Assembly: GCA_035623515.1 (NCBI GenBank)
Contig: DASPTH010000178.1
Coordinates: 4,916 to 68,915, forward strand
Source: DASPTH01 sp035623515
GTDB lineage: Bacteria > Actinomycetota > Acidimicrobiia > IMCC26256 > DASPTH01
Direction of reading: 5' to 3'
Length of the DNA stretch: 64,000 nt
Position numbers and translations under genes: made by a program. The first letter of the stretch is position 1, and each line of letters opens with the position of its first letter. Positions 41,873 to 50,419 of the stretch are shown here, piece after piece. The notes beneath the pieces are model-generated. The model saw only the letters and a program-made list of their open reading frames with translations. It searched no databases and was not told where the DNA came from.

Positions 41873-42174
41873 CACGACCCCTCGAGCCGGGTACCGCACG
41901 AGCCACAGAACCGGTCCTGGGGGGAGACGCGCGCGCCGCACTGATCGCAGAAGTTGCGAGCAGGGTGTGCAACTGGCTCCGGTTCGCCGGCCACCACCGC
42001 GGGCGCGAGGCTCTCCGGTGCGGCAAGGCCCGCGCAGCCGGGTGTGACACACCCCGCGTCGTTCGAGTCCCAGCACTCGGTGTGGAACTGCACTCCGCAG
42101 TGCACGCACACGACGGTGGGATCGCCCGGCGCGATCGCCCACAGGCAGAACGGACACTTCTCGGCGACGTTCAC
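41872..42174 (-). CDS. Prokaryotic RING-like finger plus zinc-ribbon protein
   Basis: A 100-residue protein with eight ordered ligands: C7, C10, C23, C26, H31, C34, C42 and C47 (CPFC, CVHCGVQFH, TECW, GC, GC). The CxxC...CxxCxxxxHxxCW...C....C pattern is that of the prokaryotic RING finger family described by comparative genomics as a relative of eukaryotic RING domains. An acidic/Ala linker leads to a second double-CxxC zinc ribbon (C76, C79, C90, C93). It starts at GTG 42174 with a weak ribosome-binding site and is translationally coupled to the UBC-fold gene. A role as an adaptor or E3-like partner of that protein is inference. Confidence 0.75.
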   Translation of the reverse strand: MNVAEKCPFCLWAIAPGDPTVVCVHCGVQFHTECWDSNDAGCVTPGCAGLAAPESLAPAVVAGEPEPVAHPARNFCDQCGARVSPQDRFCGSCGTRLEGS

Positions 42175-42218
42175 CTGCGATCGCCCTCTCAGCCCGCCCT
42201 CGAACCACCGGAACTCGC

Positions 42219-42247
42219 ACTCTCGCTCATCGCGTACGGGCTGTCAA
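42219..42247 (-). promoter_or_regulatory. Possible promoter of the RING/UBC cassette
   Basis: On the minus strand a perfect TTGACA (42247-42242), a 17-bp spacer and GAGAGT (42224-42219) precede the GTG at 42174 by about 45 bases. The -10 is poor, so this may only assist read-through from truA and the VIT1 gene. Confidence 0.3.
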
Positions 42248-42276
42248 CCACGCAGAGTGACGCGCCGGGGGAGGAT

Positions 42277-43392
42277 TTACACGCTCGTCCCGATGGCCTT
42301 GCCGATGAAGAAGGTGACGGTTGCCACCACCACGCCGATCGCCGCCATGCGCAGTCCCGACTTCCCGGCGTCGCGGCCGGTGAAGATCGACGTGATGGCG
42401 CCCATGGTGAAGAGGGCGACCACGGACACTGCGGCGGACACGATCGTCGCCGCGGTGCCGCTGCCGATCAGGAACGGGATGAGCGGGATCAACGCGCCGA
42501 TGGAGAACGCGAGGAACGAGGACAACGCCGCGACCCACGGCGAACCGAGGCGCGCCGGATCGAGCCCGAGCTCCTCGCGCGCGAGCGTGTCGAGGGCGAC
42601 GTCGGACCGCCGCATGATGTTGTCGACGAGCACGCGCGCAGCTTCAGGAGTGATCCCCTTCGCGCGGTAGATGAGCTCGAGCTCCTCGCGCTCCTCCTCG
42701 GGAAACGCGCGCAGCTCTTCGCGTTCGATCCGCAACTCGTTCTCGTACAGCTCGCGCTGGGAACGGATCGAGATCCACTCGCCCGACGCCATCGAGAATG
42801 CGCCGGCGACGAGACCGGCCACACCGGCGAGCACGACGATGCCCTTGGTCGTGGTCCCGCCCGCGACGCCCATCACCAGTGAGAAGTTCGAGATGAGACC
42901 GTCGTTCATGCCGAACACCGACGCGCGCAGCACGCCGCCGACCGATGCCCGGTGCCGCCCCTCGGAGCGAGCGATGCGTCCGCCGGCGGGGATACCTTGC
43001 ATCGCGGCGATGGTGCGGCCGGCCGCTGCCTCCTGCTTGGCCATGGCCGGCGTGGCTTCCGAGTCGGCGCGGTACCGGTCGGCCTCGGCGGCTTCGGTGC
43101 GCAGCATCAGCGGCAGCACCGCCTCGGTCCCGAGGTGCCGCGCGAGGAAGCACAGCGCCCTCACCCGGAACGGCGTGCGGGGACGCTTGGGTTCGACACC
43201 CGAGGCGAGGAGCAGGCGTGCCCAGTGCTCGGCGTGCCGCTCCTCGGCGTCGGCGAGCTGGAGGAACACGCGTTTCCGGTCGTCGTCGGCATACTCGGCG
43301 AGGCCGCGGAAGAGCGTGCCCCCGGCGATCTCGTCGGCGTACATCTCCTGGATGTGCTCGAGCCGCTTGGCGTCGGGTGCCGCGACCGTCAC
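42277..43392 (-). CDS. Ferritin-like / VIT1 fusion iron (manganese) transporter
   Basis: A 371-residue protein fusing an N-terminal rubrerythrin/ferritin-like helical domain (1-140; YADEIAGGTLFRGLAEYA, and the ExxH in DAEERHAEHW at residues 48-57) to a CCC1/VIT1 transporter (about 150-371). VIT1 landmarks are ASVFGMNDGLISNFSLVMG, GAFSMASGEWISIRSQREL, the metal-binding cytosolic Glu-rich helices (REELRAFPEEEREELELIY) and SFLAFSIGALIPLIPFL. Such erythrin-VIT proteins export or sequester Fe/Mn and limit oxidative stress. The GTG start overlaps the truA stop (GTGA). Confidence 0.93.
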   Translation of the reverse strand: MTVAAPDAKRLEHIQEMYADEIAGGTLFRGLAEYADDDRKRVFLQLADAEERHAEHWARLLLASGVEPKRPRTPFRVRALCFLARHLGTEAVLPLMLRTEAAEADRYRADSEATPAMAKQEAAAGRTIAAMQGIPAGGRIARSEGRHRASVGGVLRASVFGMNDGLISNFSLVMGVAGGTTTKGIVVLAGVAGLVAGAFSMASGEWISIRSQRELYENELRIEREELRAFPEEEREELELIYRAKGITPEAARVLVDNIMRRSDVALDTLAREELGLDPARLGSPWVAALSSFLAFSIGALIPLIPFLIGSGTAATIVSAAVSVVALFTMGAITSIFTGRDAGKSGLRMAAIGVVVATVTFFIGKAIGTSV

Positions 43393-44141
43393 GACGTCAC
43401 GCTACCCAGCGCGTAGCCCACGTCCCACAGGCAGAGACCGTGCGGTGGCGCGATCCGGCCCGCGAGGCTGCGGTCGCGCGCACGGAGGATGCCGAGGATC
43501 TCGCCCGGGCGGATCTTCCCGATCCCCACGTCGACCAGCGTGCCCACGATCGACCGCACCATCTGCCAGCAGAAGGCCGTCGCGCGGATCTCGTAGACGA
43601 GGACGCCTTCGCCTCCGTCGAACCACTCCGAACCGAGCACGCGGCGCACCGCTGTGGACCCCTCGGGACCCTTGCGGCAGAAGCTCGAGAAGTCGTGCTC
43701 ACCGAGGAACGGGTCGGCGCCGAGTCGCATCCTCGCGAGGTCGAGGCGTTCCGGCACGTACCAGGAGTAGCGCGCGCGAAAGGGATCGGGGGTGTCACCG
43801 TTGAGGATCGTGTAGCGATACGCGCGCCACTGCGCCGCGCGACGGGCGTCGAACGCGGCATCCTCGAGCCCAGCGGCGCGAACGACCACCTCGGGCGCCA
43901 GTTGCGAGTTGAGGGAATGGGCCACCACTTGCACGTCGGTGTCGGCAGGCACCGGGCAGCTCACGACCTGGTGCCACGCGTGCACGCCGGAGTCGGTCCG
44001 GCCCGCGCAGGCGACGTCGACCGGGCCACGCAGGACGCGGGCCAGTGCCGCGGTGAGCACGCCTTCGACCGTGCGTTGGTCGCGCTGGGCCGCGAACCCG
44101 TGGAAATCGGTGCCGTCGTACGCGACCACCAGTCGCAGCAC
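43389..44141 (-). CDS. truA: tRNA pseudouridine(38-40) synthase
   Basis: TruA converts U38-U40 in tRNA anticodon stems. I start at GTG 44141 (MLRLVVAYDGTDFHGFA), which has GGAGCAGGAG upstream and matches family N-termini, giving 250 residues. An alternative GTG at 44243 overlaps the rplQ stop but would translate a GAGCGA-type repeat. The catalytic Asp is in CAGRTDSGVHAWHQVV; YRYTILN, HDFSSFCRKG and FCWQMVRSIVGTLVDVG follow. truA downstream of rplQ is a standard actinobacterial order. Confidence 0.95.
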   Translation of the reverse strand: MLRLVVAYDGTDFHGFAAQRDQRTVEGVLTAALARVLRGPVDVACAGRTDSGVHAWHQVVSCPVPADTDVQVVAHSLNSQLAPEVVVRAAGLEDAAFDARRAAQWRAYRYTILNGDTPDPFRARYSWYVPERLDLARMRLGADPFLGEHDFSSFCRKGPEGSTAVRRVLGSEWFDGGEGVLVYEIRATAFCWQMVRSIVGTLVDVGIGKIRPGEILGILRARDRSLAGRIAPPHGLCLWDVGYALGSVTS

Positions 44142-44239
44142 CCGCTCCTGCTCCCGGCCCGCGGTCACTCGCTCGGCTCTGCTCGCTCGACTCCGCTCCG
44201 CTTCGCTCGCTCGCGGCGGCGAGTCGAAGGGGAGTTGGC
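44142..44239. repeat. GAGCGA-type low-complexity stretch between rplQ and truA
   Basis: About 60 bases (44165-44225) are runs of CTCGCTC / GACTCCGCTCCGC steps, read on the minus strand as GAGCGAGCGAAG-type steps. It resembles the stretches at 48.9, 53.3 and 60.3 kb. No hairpin longer than 6 bp was seen. Confidence 0.5.
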
Positions 44240-44590
44240 TCACACCAGCTCGATGCGCGCCATTGGCGCGTTGTCGCCGGGGCGTGGCCCCAGCTTCAGT
44301 ATCCGCAGGTAGCCGCCGCTGCGATCAGCGTAACGGGGTGCGATCTCCGCGAAGAGTTTGTGCGTCACCTGCTGGTCGTGGATGCGCGCGATCACCTGTC
44401 GCCGCTGGTGCACCCCACCGTGCTTTGCCTTCGTGATGAGCCGTTCGGCGTAGGGGCGCAACGCCTTTGCGCGGGGCACCGTCGTGACGATGTGCCCCGC
44501 CTCGAACAGGTGCGCCGCGAGGTTCGCCATGATCAAGCGCTGGTGCGCGGGGTCACGCCCGAAGCGCGGGCCCTTCTTCGGTGCGGGCAT
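44240..44590 (-). CDS. rplQ: 50S ribosomal protein L17
   Basis: A 116-residue L17: RFGRDPAHQRLIMANLAAHL, HIVTTVPRAKALRPYAERLITKAK (cited by ends), YADRSGGYLRILKLGPRPGD and the final MARIELV. It starts two bases after the rpoA stop, the usual rpoA-rplQ pair, and is followed by truA. Confidence 0.98.
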   Translation of the reverse strand: MPAPKKGPRFGRDPAHQRLIMANLAAHLFEAGHIVTTVPRAKALRPYAERLITKAKHGGVHQRRQVIARIHDQQVTHKLFAEIAPRYADRSGGYLRILKLGPRPGDNAPMARIELV

Positions 44591-44592
44591 CG

Positions 44593-45525
44593 CTACTCCT
44601 TCACGCGCAGCGACAGCCCGCGCTCGTCGAGCTTCTGAATGACCTCTTCCAGCGACTTCGAACCGAAGTTCGTGATGGCCAAGAGGTCGTCTTCGGTCTT
44701 CTGAACGAGCTGCCCGATGGTGTCGACACGTGCGCGCTTCAGGCAGTTGCGCGGCCGCTCGGAGAGCTCGAGCTCCTCGATCGGGAGATCGAGGTCGGGC
44801 GAGACGGTGGACGGCGCGACCTCACCGAGCTCGAGCCCGCGAGGCTCCTCGGTGAGGTCAGCCACCAGCGCCACGAGGTTGCGGAGGGTGTCACCGGCGG
44901 ACGCGAGCGCGTCACGAGGAGAGATCGACCCGTCGGTCTCGATCTCGAGCGTGAGCTTGTCGTAGTTGGTGGCTTGTTCGACACGCGTGGGCTCCACCGA
45001 GAAGGCGACCCGTCGAACGGGCGAGAAGATCGCGTCGACGGGGATGAGCCCGATCGTGGACGTGCGCTTGTTGCGCTCCGCCGACAGGTAGCCGCGGCCC
45101 TGCTCGACAGTGAGGTCGACCGCGAGGCGACCCCTGGCGTTGACGGTGGCCAGGTGCAGGTCGGGATTCAGCACCTCCACGTCGGCGGTCGTCTGGATGT
45201 CGCCTGCAGTCACCTCGCTCGGGCCGTGGACGTCGAGCCGCAACGTGACCGGCTCCTCCGACGAGCACCGGAGCACGAGGTCCTTGATGTTCAGGATGAG
45301 GTCGGTGACGTCCTCCTTCACACCGGGGATGACGTCGAATTCGTGCAGCGCCTCGTCGAAACGAACCTGGGTGACGGCGGCACCCGGGATCGACGACAGG
45401 AGCGTGCGGCGGAGGCTGTTGCCGAGCGTGTGGCCGAAGCCCGGCTCGAGCGGGCCGATCGTGAACTGCTGGAGGTTGCCTTCGGCCTCTGCGGCCTCGA
45501 CCTGGGGACGCTGGATGATGAGCAT
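44593..45525 (-). CDS. rpoA: DNA-directed RNA polymerase alpha subunit
   Basis: A 310-residue alpha subunit that nucleates RNA polymerase assembly. The N-terminal domain shows FTIGPLEPGFGHTLGNSLRR, LLSSIPGAAVTQVRFD, DVTDLILNIKDLVLR and the EIETDGSISPRDAL segment. The C-terminal domain (from about 245) shows IEELELSERPRNCLKRARVD and NFGSKSLEEVIQKL, used for UP-element and activator contact. ATG 45525 has GAGGCGA upstream. Confidence 0.98.
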   Translation of the reverse strand: MLIIQRPQVEAAEAEGNLQQFTIGPLEPGFGHTLGNSLRRTLLSSIPGAAVTQVRFDEALHEFDVIPGVKEDVTDLILNIKDLVLRCSSEEPVTLRLDVHGPSEVTAGDIQTTADVEVLNPDLHLATVNARGRLAVDLTVEQGRGYLSAERNKRTSTIGLIPVDAIFSPVRRVAFSVEPTRVEQATNYDKLTLEIETDGSISPRDALASAGDTLRNLVALVADLTEEPRGLELGEVAPSTVSPDLDLPIEELELSERPRNCLKRARVDTIGQLVQKTEDDLLAITNFGSKSLEEVIQKLDERGLSLRVKE

Positions 45526-45572
45526 GGTGGATCGCCTCTGATCTGGCCGCAGCCTGCGCGCGACCTGGGGGA

Positions 45573-46196
45573 TTACTTGGAGTAGAGCTCGACGATGAGT
45601 TGCTCGCGCACCGGAACGTCGATCTGTTCGCGGATGGGGAGCTCCCGAACGGTGGCCTTGTAGTCGGACGCCTCGATCTCCAGCCACATGGGAACGGCGC
45701 GGTCGAGGGTGTCGAGGTTGTGCCGCAGCACGATCATCTTCTGCGCCTTGGGTGACATCTCGATGATGTCGCCCTTGCTCAGCTCGTACGACGGAATCGT
45801 CACCCGCTTCCCGTTGACGTGCACGTGGCCGTGGCGGACGAACTGGCGCGCCTGGTTGCGGCTGGCCGCGAAGCCGGCGCGGAAGACGGCGTTGTCGAGC
45901 CGCAATTCGAGCTTGCGCAACAGTGTCTCACCCGTGATGCCGCGTTCGCGCGCCGCTTCCTTGTAAAGGTTGCGGAACTGCCGCTCGAGGACGCCGTAGA
46001 TCCGGCGGGCCTTCTGCTTCTCACGCAGCTGGAGCAGGTACTCGCTGTCGCGGATGCGGCCCCGGCCGTGCTGGCCCGGCGGGTAGGGCTTGCGCTCGAC
46101 CGGGCAGCGCATGGTGTCGCACTTCGCGCCCTTGAGGAAGAGCTTCATCCGCTCCCGACGGCAGAGCTTGCAGACAGCACCGGTGTAGCGCGCCAC
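45573..46196 (-). CDS. rpsD: 30S ribosomal protein S4
   Basis: A 207-residue primary 16S-binding protein. The N-terminal zinc-type cysteines are present (CKLCRRERMKLFLKG, CDTMRCPVERK), then PPGQHG, YGVLERQFRNLYKEA and the S4 RNA-binding domain (LELRLDNAVFRAGFAASRNQ, HVHVNGKRVTIPSY). GTG start one base after rpsK. Confidence 0.98.
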   Translation of the reverse strand: MARYTGAVCKLCRRERMKLFLKGAKCDTMRCPVERKPYPPGQHGRGRIRDSEYLLQLREKQKARRIYGVLERQFRNLYKEAARERGITGETLLRKLELRLDNAVFRAGFAASRNQARQFVRHGHVHVNGKRVTIPSYELSKGDIIEMSPKAQKMIVLRHNLDTLDRAVPMWLEIEASDYKATVRELPIREQIDVPVREQLIVELYSK

Positions 46197-46197
46197 G

Positions 46198-46596
46198 TCA
46201 GACCCTCCGCCGCTTCGGAGGCCGGCACCCGTTGTGTGGGATCGGCGTGACGTCCTTGATGCCGACGACCTCGATGCCCGTGTTCTGGATGGTCCGGATG
46301 GCGGTCTCGCGGCCGGAACCCGGGCCCTTCACCACCACGTCGACGCGACGCATGCCGTGCTCCATGGCGCGGCGCGCGGCCGTCTCCGCCGCGAGTTGTG
46401 CGGCGAAGGGCGTGGACTTGCGCGAGCCCTTGAAGCCGACGTTGCCGGCCGAGGCCCACGCGATCGTGTTGCCCTGCTGATCGGTGAACGTGATGATCGT
46501 GTTGTTGAACGACGACTTGATGTGCGCGGTTCCGTAGGCGACGTTCTTGCGCTCGCGCCGCTTGGGGCGTCGACCGCCCGCTGCCGGCTTTGCCAT
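46198..46596 (-). CDS. rpsK: 30S ribosomal protein S11
   Basis: A 132-residue S11: KNVAYGTAHIKSSFNNTIIT, WASAGNVGFKGSRKSTPFAA, VKGPGSGRETAIRT and the conserved C-terminal PIPHNGCRPPKRRRV. Positioned between rpsM and rpsD as in the alpha operon. Confidence 0.98.
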   Translation of the reverse strand: MAKPAAGGRRPKRRERKNVAYGTAHIKSSFNNTIITFTDQQGNTIAWASAGNVGFKGSRKSTPFAAQLAAETAARRAMEHGMRRVDVVVKGPGSGRETAIRTIQNTGIEVVGIKDVTPIPHNGCRPPKRRRV

Positions 46597-46611
46597 GCTT
46601 GCTCGCTCCTG

Positions 46612-46989
46612 CTACTTCCGGGGACGCTTCTTGCCGGCGACGGTCTTCTTGGGACCCTTGCGGGTGCGTGCATTCGTCCGGGTGCGCTGGCCGTGCACCG
46701 GCAGGCCGCGACGGTGGCGGATGCCCTCGTAACTACCGATCTCGACCTTGCGCTTGATGTTGGCCGCGATCTCGCGGCGGAGGTCACCCTCGACCTTGAC
46801 ATTGGAATCGACGTACGTGCGCAACTGCGCGACTTCCTCGTCGGTGAGGTCACGGACGCGCGTGTCGCGCGAGATGTTCACCTGATCGCACACCTGCTGC
46901 GACGTCGTCTTGCCGATGCCGAAGATGTACGTGAGCGAGATCTCCAAGCGCTTCTCGCGTGGGATGTCGACGCCTGCGATTCGGGCCAC
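46612..46989 (-). CDS. rpsM: 30S ribosomal protein S13
   Basis: A 125-residue S13 with ARIAGVDIPREKRLEISLTY, FGIGKTTSQQVC, and the basic tail with RHRRGLPVHGQRTRTNARTR. It uses a GTG start after ACAGGAGG, 25 nt past rpmJ. Confidence 0.98.
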   Translation of the reverse strand: MARIAGVDIPREKRLEISLTYIFGIGKTTSQQVCDQVNISRDTRVRDLTDEEVAQLRTYVDSNVKVEGDLRREIAANIKRKVEIGSYEGIRHRRGLPVHGQRTRTNARTRKGPKKTVAGKKRPRK

Positions 46990-47014
46990 CGTGCCTCCTG
47001 TACCGCCGAACCCG

Positions 47015-47128
47015 TCAGCCCTGGCGCTGCTTGTGCCGCGGGTTCTGACAGATCACGCGCACCACCCCGTGGCGGCGGATCACTTTGCACTTCTCACACA
47101 TCGGCTTGACCGACGGACGGACCTTCAT
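47015..47128 (-). CDS. rpmJ: 50S ribosomal protein L36
   Basis: A 37-residue gene too short for usual ORF cut-offs: it reads MKVRPSVKPMCEKC, then IRRHGVVRVICQNPRHKQRQG-like sequence, closing at 47015. It is the zinc-binding (C+) form, with C11, C14, C27 and H32. Start ATG at 47128 is eight bases after the infA stop, with GAGAACGAG upstream. The position between infA and rpsM is universal. Confidence 0.97.
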   Translation of the reverse strand: MKVRPSVKPMCEKCKVIRRHGVVRVICQNPRHKQRQG

Positions 47129-47136
47129 CTCGTTCT

Positions 47137-47370
47137 CTACTTGTAGCGGTAGGTGATACGACCGCGGCTCAGGTCGTAGGGCGTGAGCTCGACCTGCACG
47201 CGGTCGCCGGGAAGGATCCGGATGTAGTGCATCCGCATCTTCCCGGAGATGTGGGCGAGCACCTTGTGCCCGTTCTCGAGCTCGACCCGGAACATGGCAT
47301 TCGGCAACGGCTCGACCACCGTGCCTTCCACCAGGATCGTGTCGTCCTTGGGCTTGGCGATCGCCGCCAC
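47137..47370 (-). CDS. infA: Translation initiation factor IF-1
   Basis: A 77-residue OB-fold protein: DDTILVEGTVVEPLPNAMFR, ENGHKVLAHISGKMRMHYIR, ILPGDRVQVELTPYDLSRGR. IF-1 binds the 30S A-site during initiation. GTG start; the preceding ATG codon is followed at once by an in-frame stop and cannot be used. A probable promoter lies about 58-87 bases upstream. Confidence 0.98.
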   Translation of the reverse strand: MAAIAKPKDDTILVEGTVVEPLPNAMFRVELENGHKVLAHISGKMRMHYIRILPGDRVQVELTPYDLSRGRITYRYK

Positions 47371-47427
47371 CTACCTCATCTCTGGCGCGCCGAACGAGCG
47401 CGCAAACTCACCGGGAGCCGACCGAAC

Positions 47428-47457
47428 AGGATACTCGACGCCGCGGCCGCGCAGCAA
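47428..47457 (-). promoter_or_regulatory. Probable promoter of the infA-rpmJ-rpsM-rpsK-rpsD-rpoA-rplQ operon
   Basis: Minus-strand TTGCTG (47457-47452), an 18-bp spacer and TATCCT (47433-47428) fit a sigma-70-type promoter, with transcription starting near 47421 and a leader of about 50 nt. It lies in the 146-bp gap between map and infA, the largest gap in that part of the cluster. Confidence 0.5.
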
Positions 47458-47516
47458 TCGACCGAATCCGGACAGACCGCCCCGCCGACACTCGCTCGCA
47501 CCGTCTCGACGTTGCC

Positions 47517-48262
<746 letters not shown>

Positions 48263-48266
<4 letters not shown>

Positions 48267-48937
48267 CTGCGCGCGGGCTCGAAGCGCTGATCGATCTCCT
48301 TCACGAGACGCTCGAACACGTCTTCGCTGTCGCCTGCTGCGTCGACGACCGCCAGCTTCCCGAGACGGTCGTAGAAATCGATGATCGGCCTGGTCTCCAG
48401 CTCGTAGAGCTGGAGACGGCGCTGGATCGCCTCCTCCGTGTCGTCGTCACGCTGGACGACGCTGCCGCCGCACACGTCACAGGTCCAGTTGTTGGTGGGC
48501 GGCTTGCTGACGTGATAGGTCGTGCCGCAGTTCTCGCAGACTCGGCGCCCGGCGATGCGGTCGAGGACGATCTCCGTGGGCACCTCGAGGCTCACGACGA
48601 CGTCGAGCGGGTGTTCCGGTCCGAGCACCTCGTCGAGCTCTTCCGCCTGGGGCAACGTGCGCGGGAAGCCGTCGAGGATGAACCCGCGGTCGAGGAAGTC
48701 GCCGGTGAAACGCTCGTCGACCAGCCTGATGACGGTGTCGTCGGGAACCAGTTCGCCGGCGTCCATGTAGCGCTTGGCTTCGAGACCTGCAGGGGTCCCT
48801 TCCGCCGCTGCGGCGCGGAACAGATCACCGGTTGACAGGTGCTCGACGGCGTAGTGGTCGGCGAGGAGTGCCGCTTGCGTTCCCTTGCCCGCTCCTTGCT
48901 TGCCGAGCAGGACGAGACGTGGTCCCTGCGCGCTCAT
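48263..48937 (-). CDS. adk: Adenylate kinase (zinc-LID type)
   Basis: Interconverts ATP + AMP and 2 ADP. The 224-residue protein has the P-loop LLGKQGAGKGTQAALLA, AMP-binding STGDLFRAA and GFPRTLPQAEELDEVL. The long LID carries a four-cysteine zinc site (CENCGTTYH...CDVCGG). Many high-GC actinobacteria have a short LID without zinc, so this long form is worth noting. ATG 48937 follows a 136-bp repeat-rich gap after secY. Confidence 0.96.
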
Positions 48938-49073
48938 GATCGACCGCGATCGCCGCCGCTCGGGCCCCGCTCTCTGCACCCGAATGATGGCTCGCTCGCC
49001 GCTCGCCGGGATACCCGGCTCGCGGTCGCTCGCTCGCGTGGGAGACCCGCCTCGCGACGCTCGCTCATGGGGA
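48938..49073. repeat. GCTCGC repeat stretch with GGG/CCC hairpin element, copy B
   Basis: The secY-adk gap is filled with GCTCGC/GCTCGCTCGC steps around a 6-bp stem (49005-49010 with 49014-49019, loop ATA). A second weaker stem (GTGGG / CCCGC) follows. About 30 bases match copy A at 25.15 kb with few changes. No gene was seen. Confidence 0.6.
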
Positions 49074-50381
49074 TCAGGCCAGGAAGCCTTCGTAGTTCCG
49101 CATCATCAGCTGGCTGTCGATCTGCTTCATCGTCTCCAGCGCGACCCCCACGGTGATCAGCAGCGCCGTGCCACCGAACGGGAATTGCGTGATGTCCCAG
49201 AGCGCGAACACGAGGAGCGGGATGACCGCGATCGTGGCCAGGAAGAGCGACCCGGGCAATGTGATGCGGTTCAGCACCTTTGCCAGGTAGCGCTCGGTCT
49301 GCGGCCCGGGCCGGATGCCCGGGATGAACCCTCCCTGTTTTCGGATGATGTCGGCTTGTTGCTGCGGGTTGAACGCAATGGCCGTGTAGAAGTACGCGAA
49401 GAAGATGATCAACAACGTGTAGAAGGTGATGTACCACCAGCCGTGGTTGTTCACCAGGTTGTCGTTGATCCACTGCTGCACACCGACCGCGTTGTTGCCG
49501 AGCGCCGACGCGATCAACGCCGGGAACGCGAGGATCGAGCTGGCGAAGATCACCGGGATCACACCCGACTGGTTGACCTTCAGCGGGATGTAGGTGCTCT
49601 GGCCGCCGTACATCCGGCGGCCGACGACCCGTTTGGCGAACTGCACGGGGATGCGGCGCTGGCCGGACTCCACGAAGACGATGCCGACGATCATGGCGAT
49701 GCCGATGGCGATGATCGTGAAGAACTGCGCCTTGGTTCCCTGGGTGTAGATGGCCGATCCCTGGGCAGGAAGCCGGGACACGACCGACGCGAAGATCAGG
49801 ATCGACATCCCGTTCCCGATGCCACGCTGGGTGATCAGCTCGCCGAGCCACATCACCACTGCCGTCCCGGCCGTCCACGTGAGCACGATCAACGCCGCCC
49901 GAGGCGCGTTGAAATTGGGGATCATGTCGGTGCCCTGGAACCCGGCGAAGCCGAGGAGGCCGCTCTTCCCCTGGTGCAGCGCGAACACGAAGCCCGTGGA
50001 CTGGATGAGCGCCAAGCCGATCGTGACGTAGCGCGTCCACTGGGTGATCTTCTTCTGGCCGACCTGACCCTCTTGCTGCCACTGCTCGAGCTTCGGGATC
50101 ACGACCTGCAGCAACTGCATGATGATCGAGGCCGTGATGTACGGCATGATCCCGAGGAAGAAGATCGCGACGTTCGTGATGGCGCCGCCGGAGAAGAGGT
50201 CGAGGAAGCCGACGACGCCGCTGTTCGTCGACTGGTTCTGGAGCTGCTTGATTGCGTCGAAATTGACGTAGGGCACCGGCAGGTGCGCGCCGACCCGGTA
50301 GATCGCAATGATGAAGATCGTGAAGAGGATCTTGTTTCGCAGGTCGGGCACCCGGAACATGTTCCGCAGCCGGGACAACAT
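49074..50381 (-). CDS. secY: Preprotein translocase subunit SecY
   Basis: The central channel of the Sec translocon, 435 residues with ten membrane helices. Landmarks: IYRVGAHLPVPYVN (TM1 entry), GGAITNVAIFFLGIMPYITA (plug and TM2), GNGMSILIFASVV, FYTAIAFNPQQQADIIRKQG (TM8-C5 loop) and FIPGIRPGPQTERYLAKVLN. C5-loop arginines needed for SecA are present. It lies 38 nt after rplO, the universal spc-operon position, but adk is separated from it by 136 bp of repeat. Confidence 0.98.
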   Translation of the reverse strand: MLSRLRNMFRVPDLRNKILFTIFIIAIYRVGAHLPVPYVNFDAIKQLQNQSTNSGVVGFLDLFSGGAITNVAIFFLGIMPYITASIIMQLLQVVIPKLEQWQQEGQVGQKKITQWTRYVTIGLALIQSTGFVFALHQGKSGLLGFAGFQGTDMIPNFNAPRAALIVLTWTAGTAVVMWLGELITQRGIGNGMSILIFASVVSRLPAQGSAIYTQGTKAQFFTIIAIGIAMIVGIVFVESGQRRIPVQFAKRVVGRRMYGGQSTYIPLKVNQSGVIPVIFASSILAFPALIASALGNNAVGVQQWINDNLVNNHGWWYITFYTLLIIFFAYFYTAIAFNPQQQADIIRKQGGFIPGIRPGPQTERYLAKVLNRITLPGSLFLATIAVIPLLVFALWDITQFPFGGTALLITVGVALETMKQIDSQLMMRNYEGFLA

Positions 50382-50419
50382 CGGGGGCGCGACCTCCTCT
50401 CCGAAACGGGTACTGCAGC

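Noticed and set aside
40887..43392. Ubiquitin-like, E1-like (ThiF/MoeB) or JAB protease partner beside the RING/UBC genes
   Set aside because: Looked for and not found: the neighbours are a phosphodiesterase, a ferritin-VIT1 transporter and truA, none with GG-ending Ubl, ThiF or JAMM motifs.
44142..44243. GTG 44243 as the truA start, overlapping rplQ
   Set aside because: It would translate the GAGCGA-type repeat into about 34 residues without homology, while GTG 44141 has a good ribosome-binding site and the family N-terminus.
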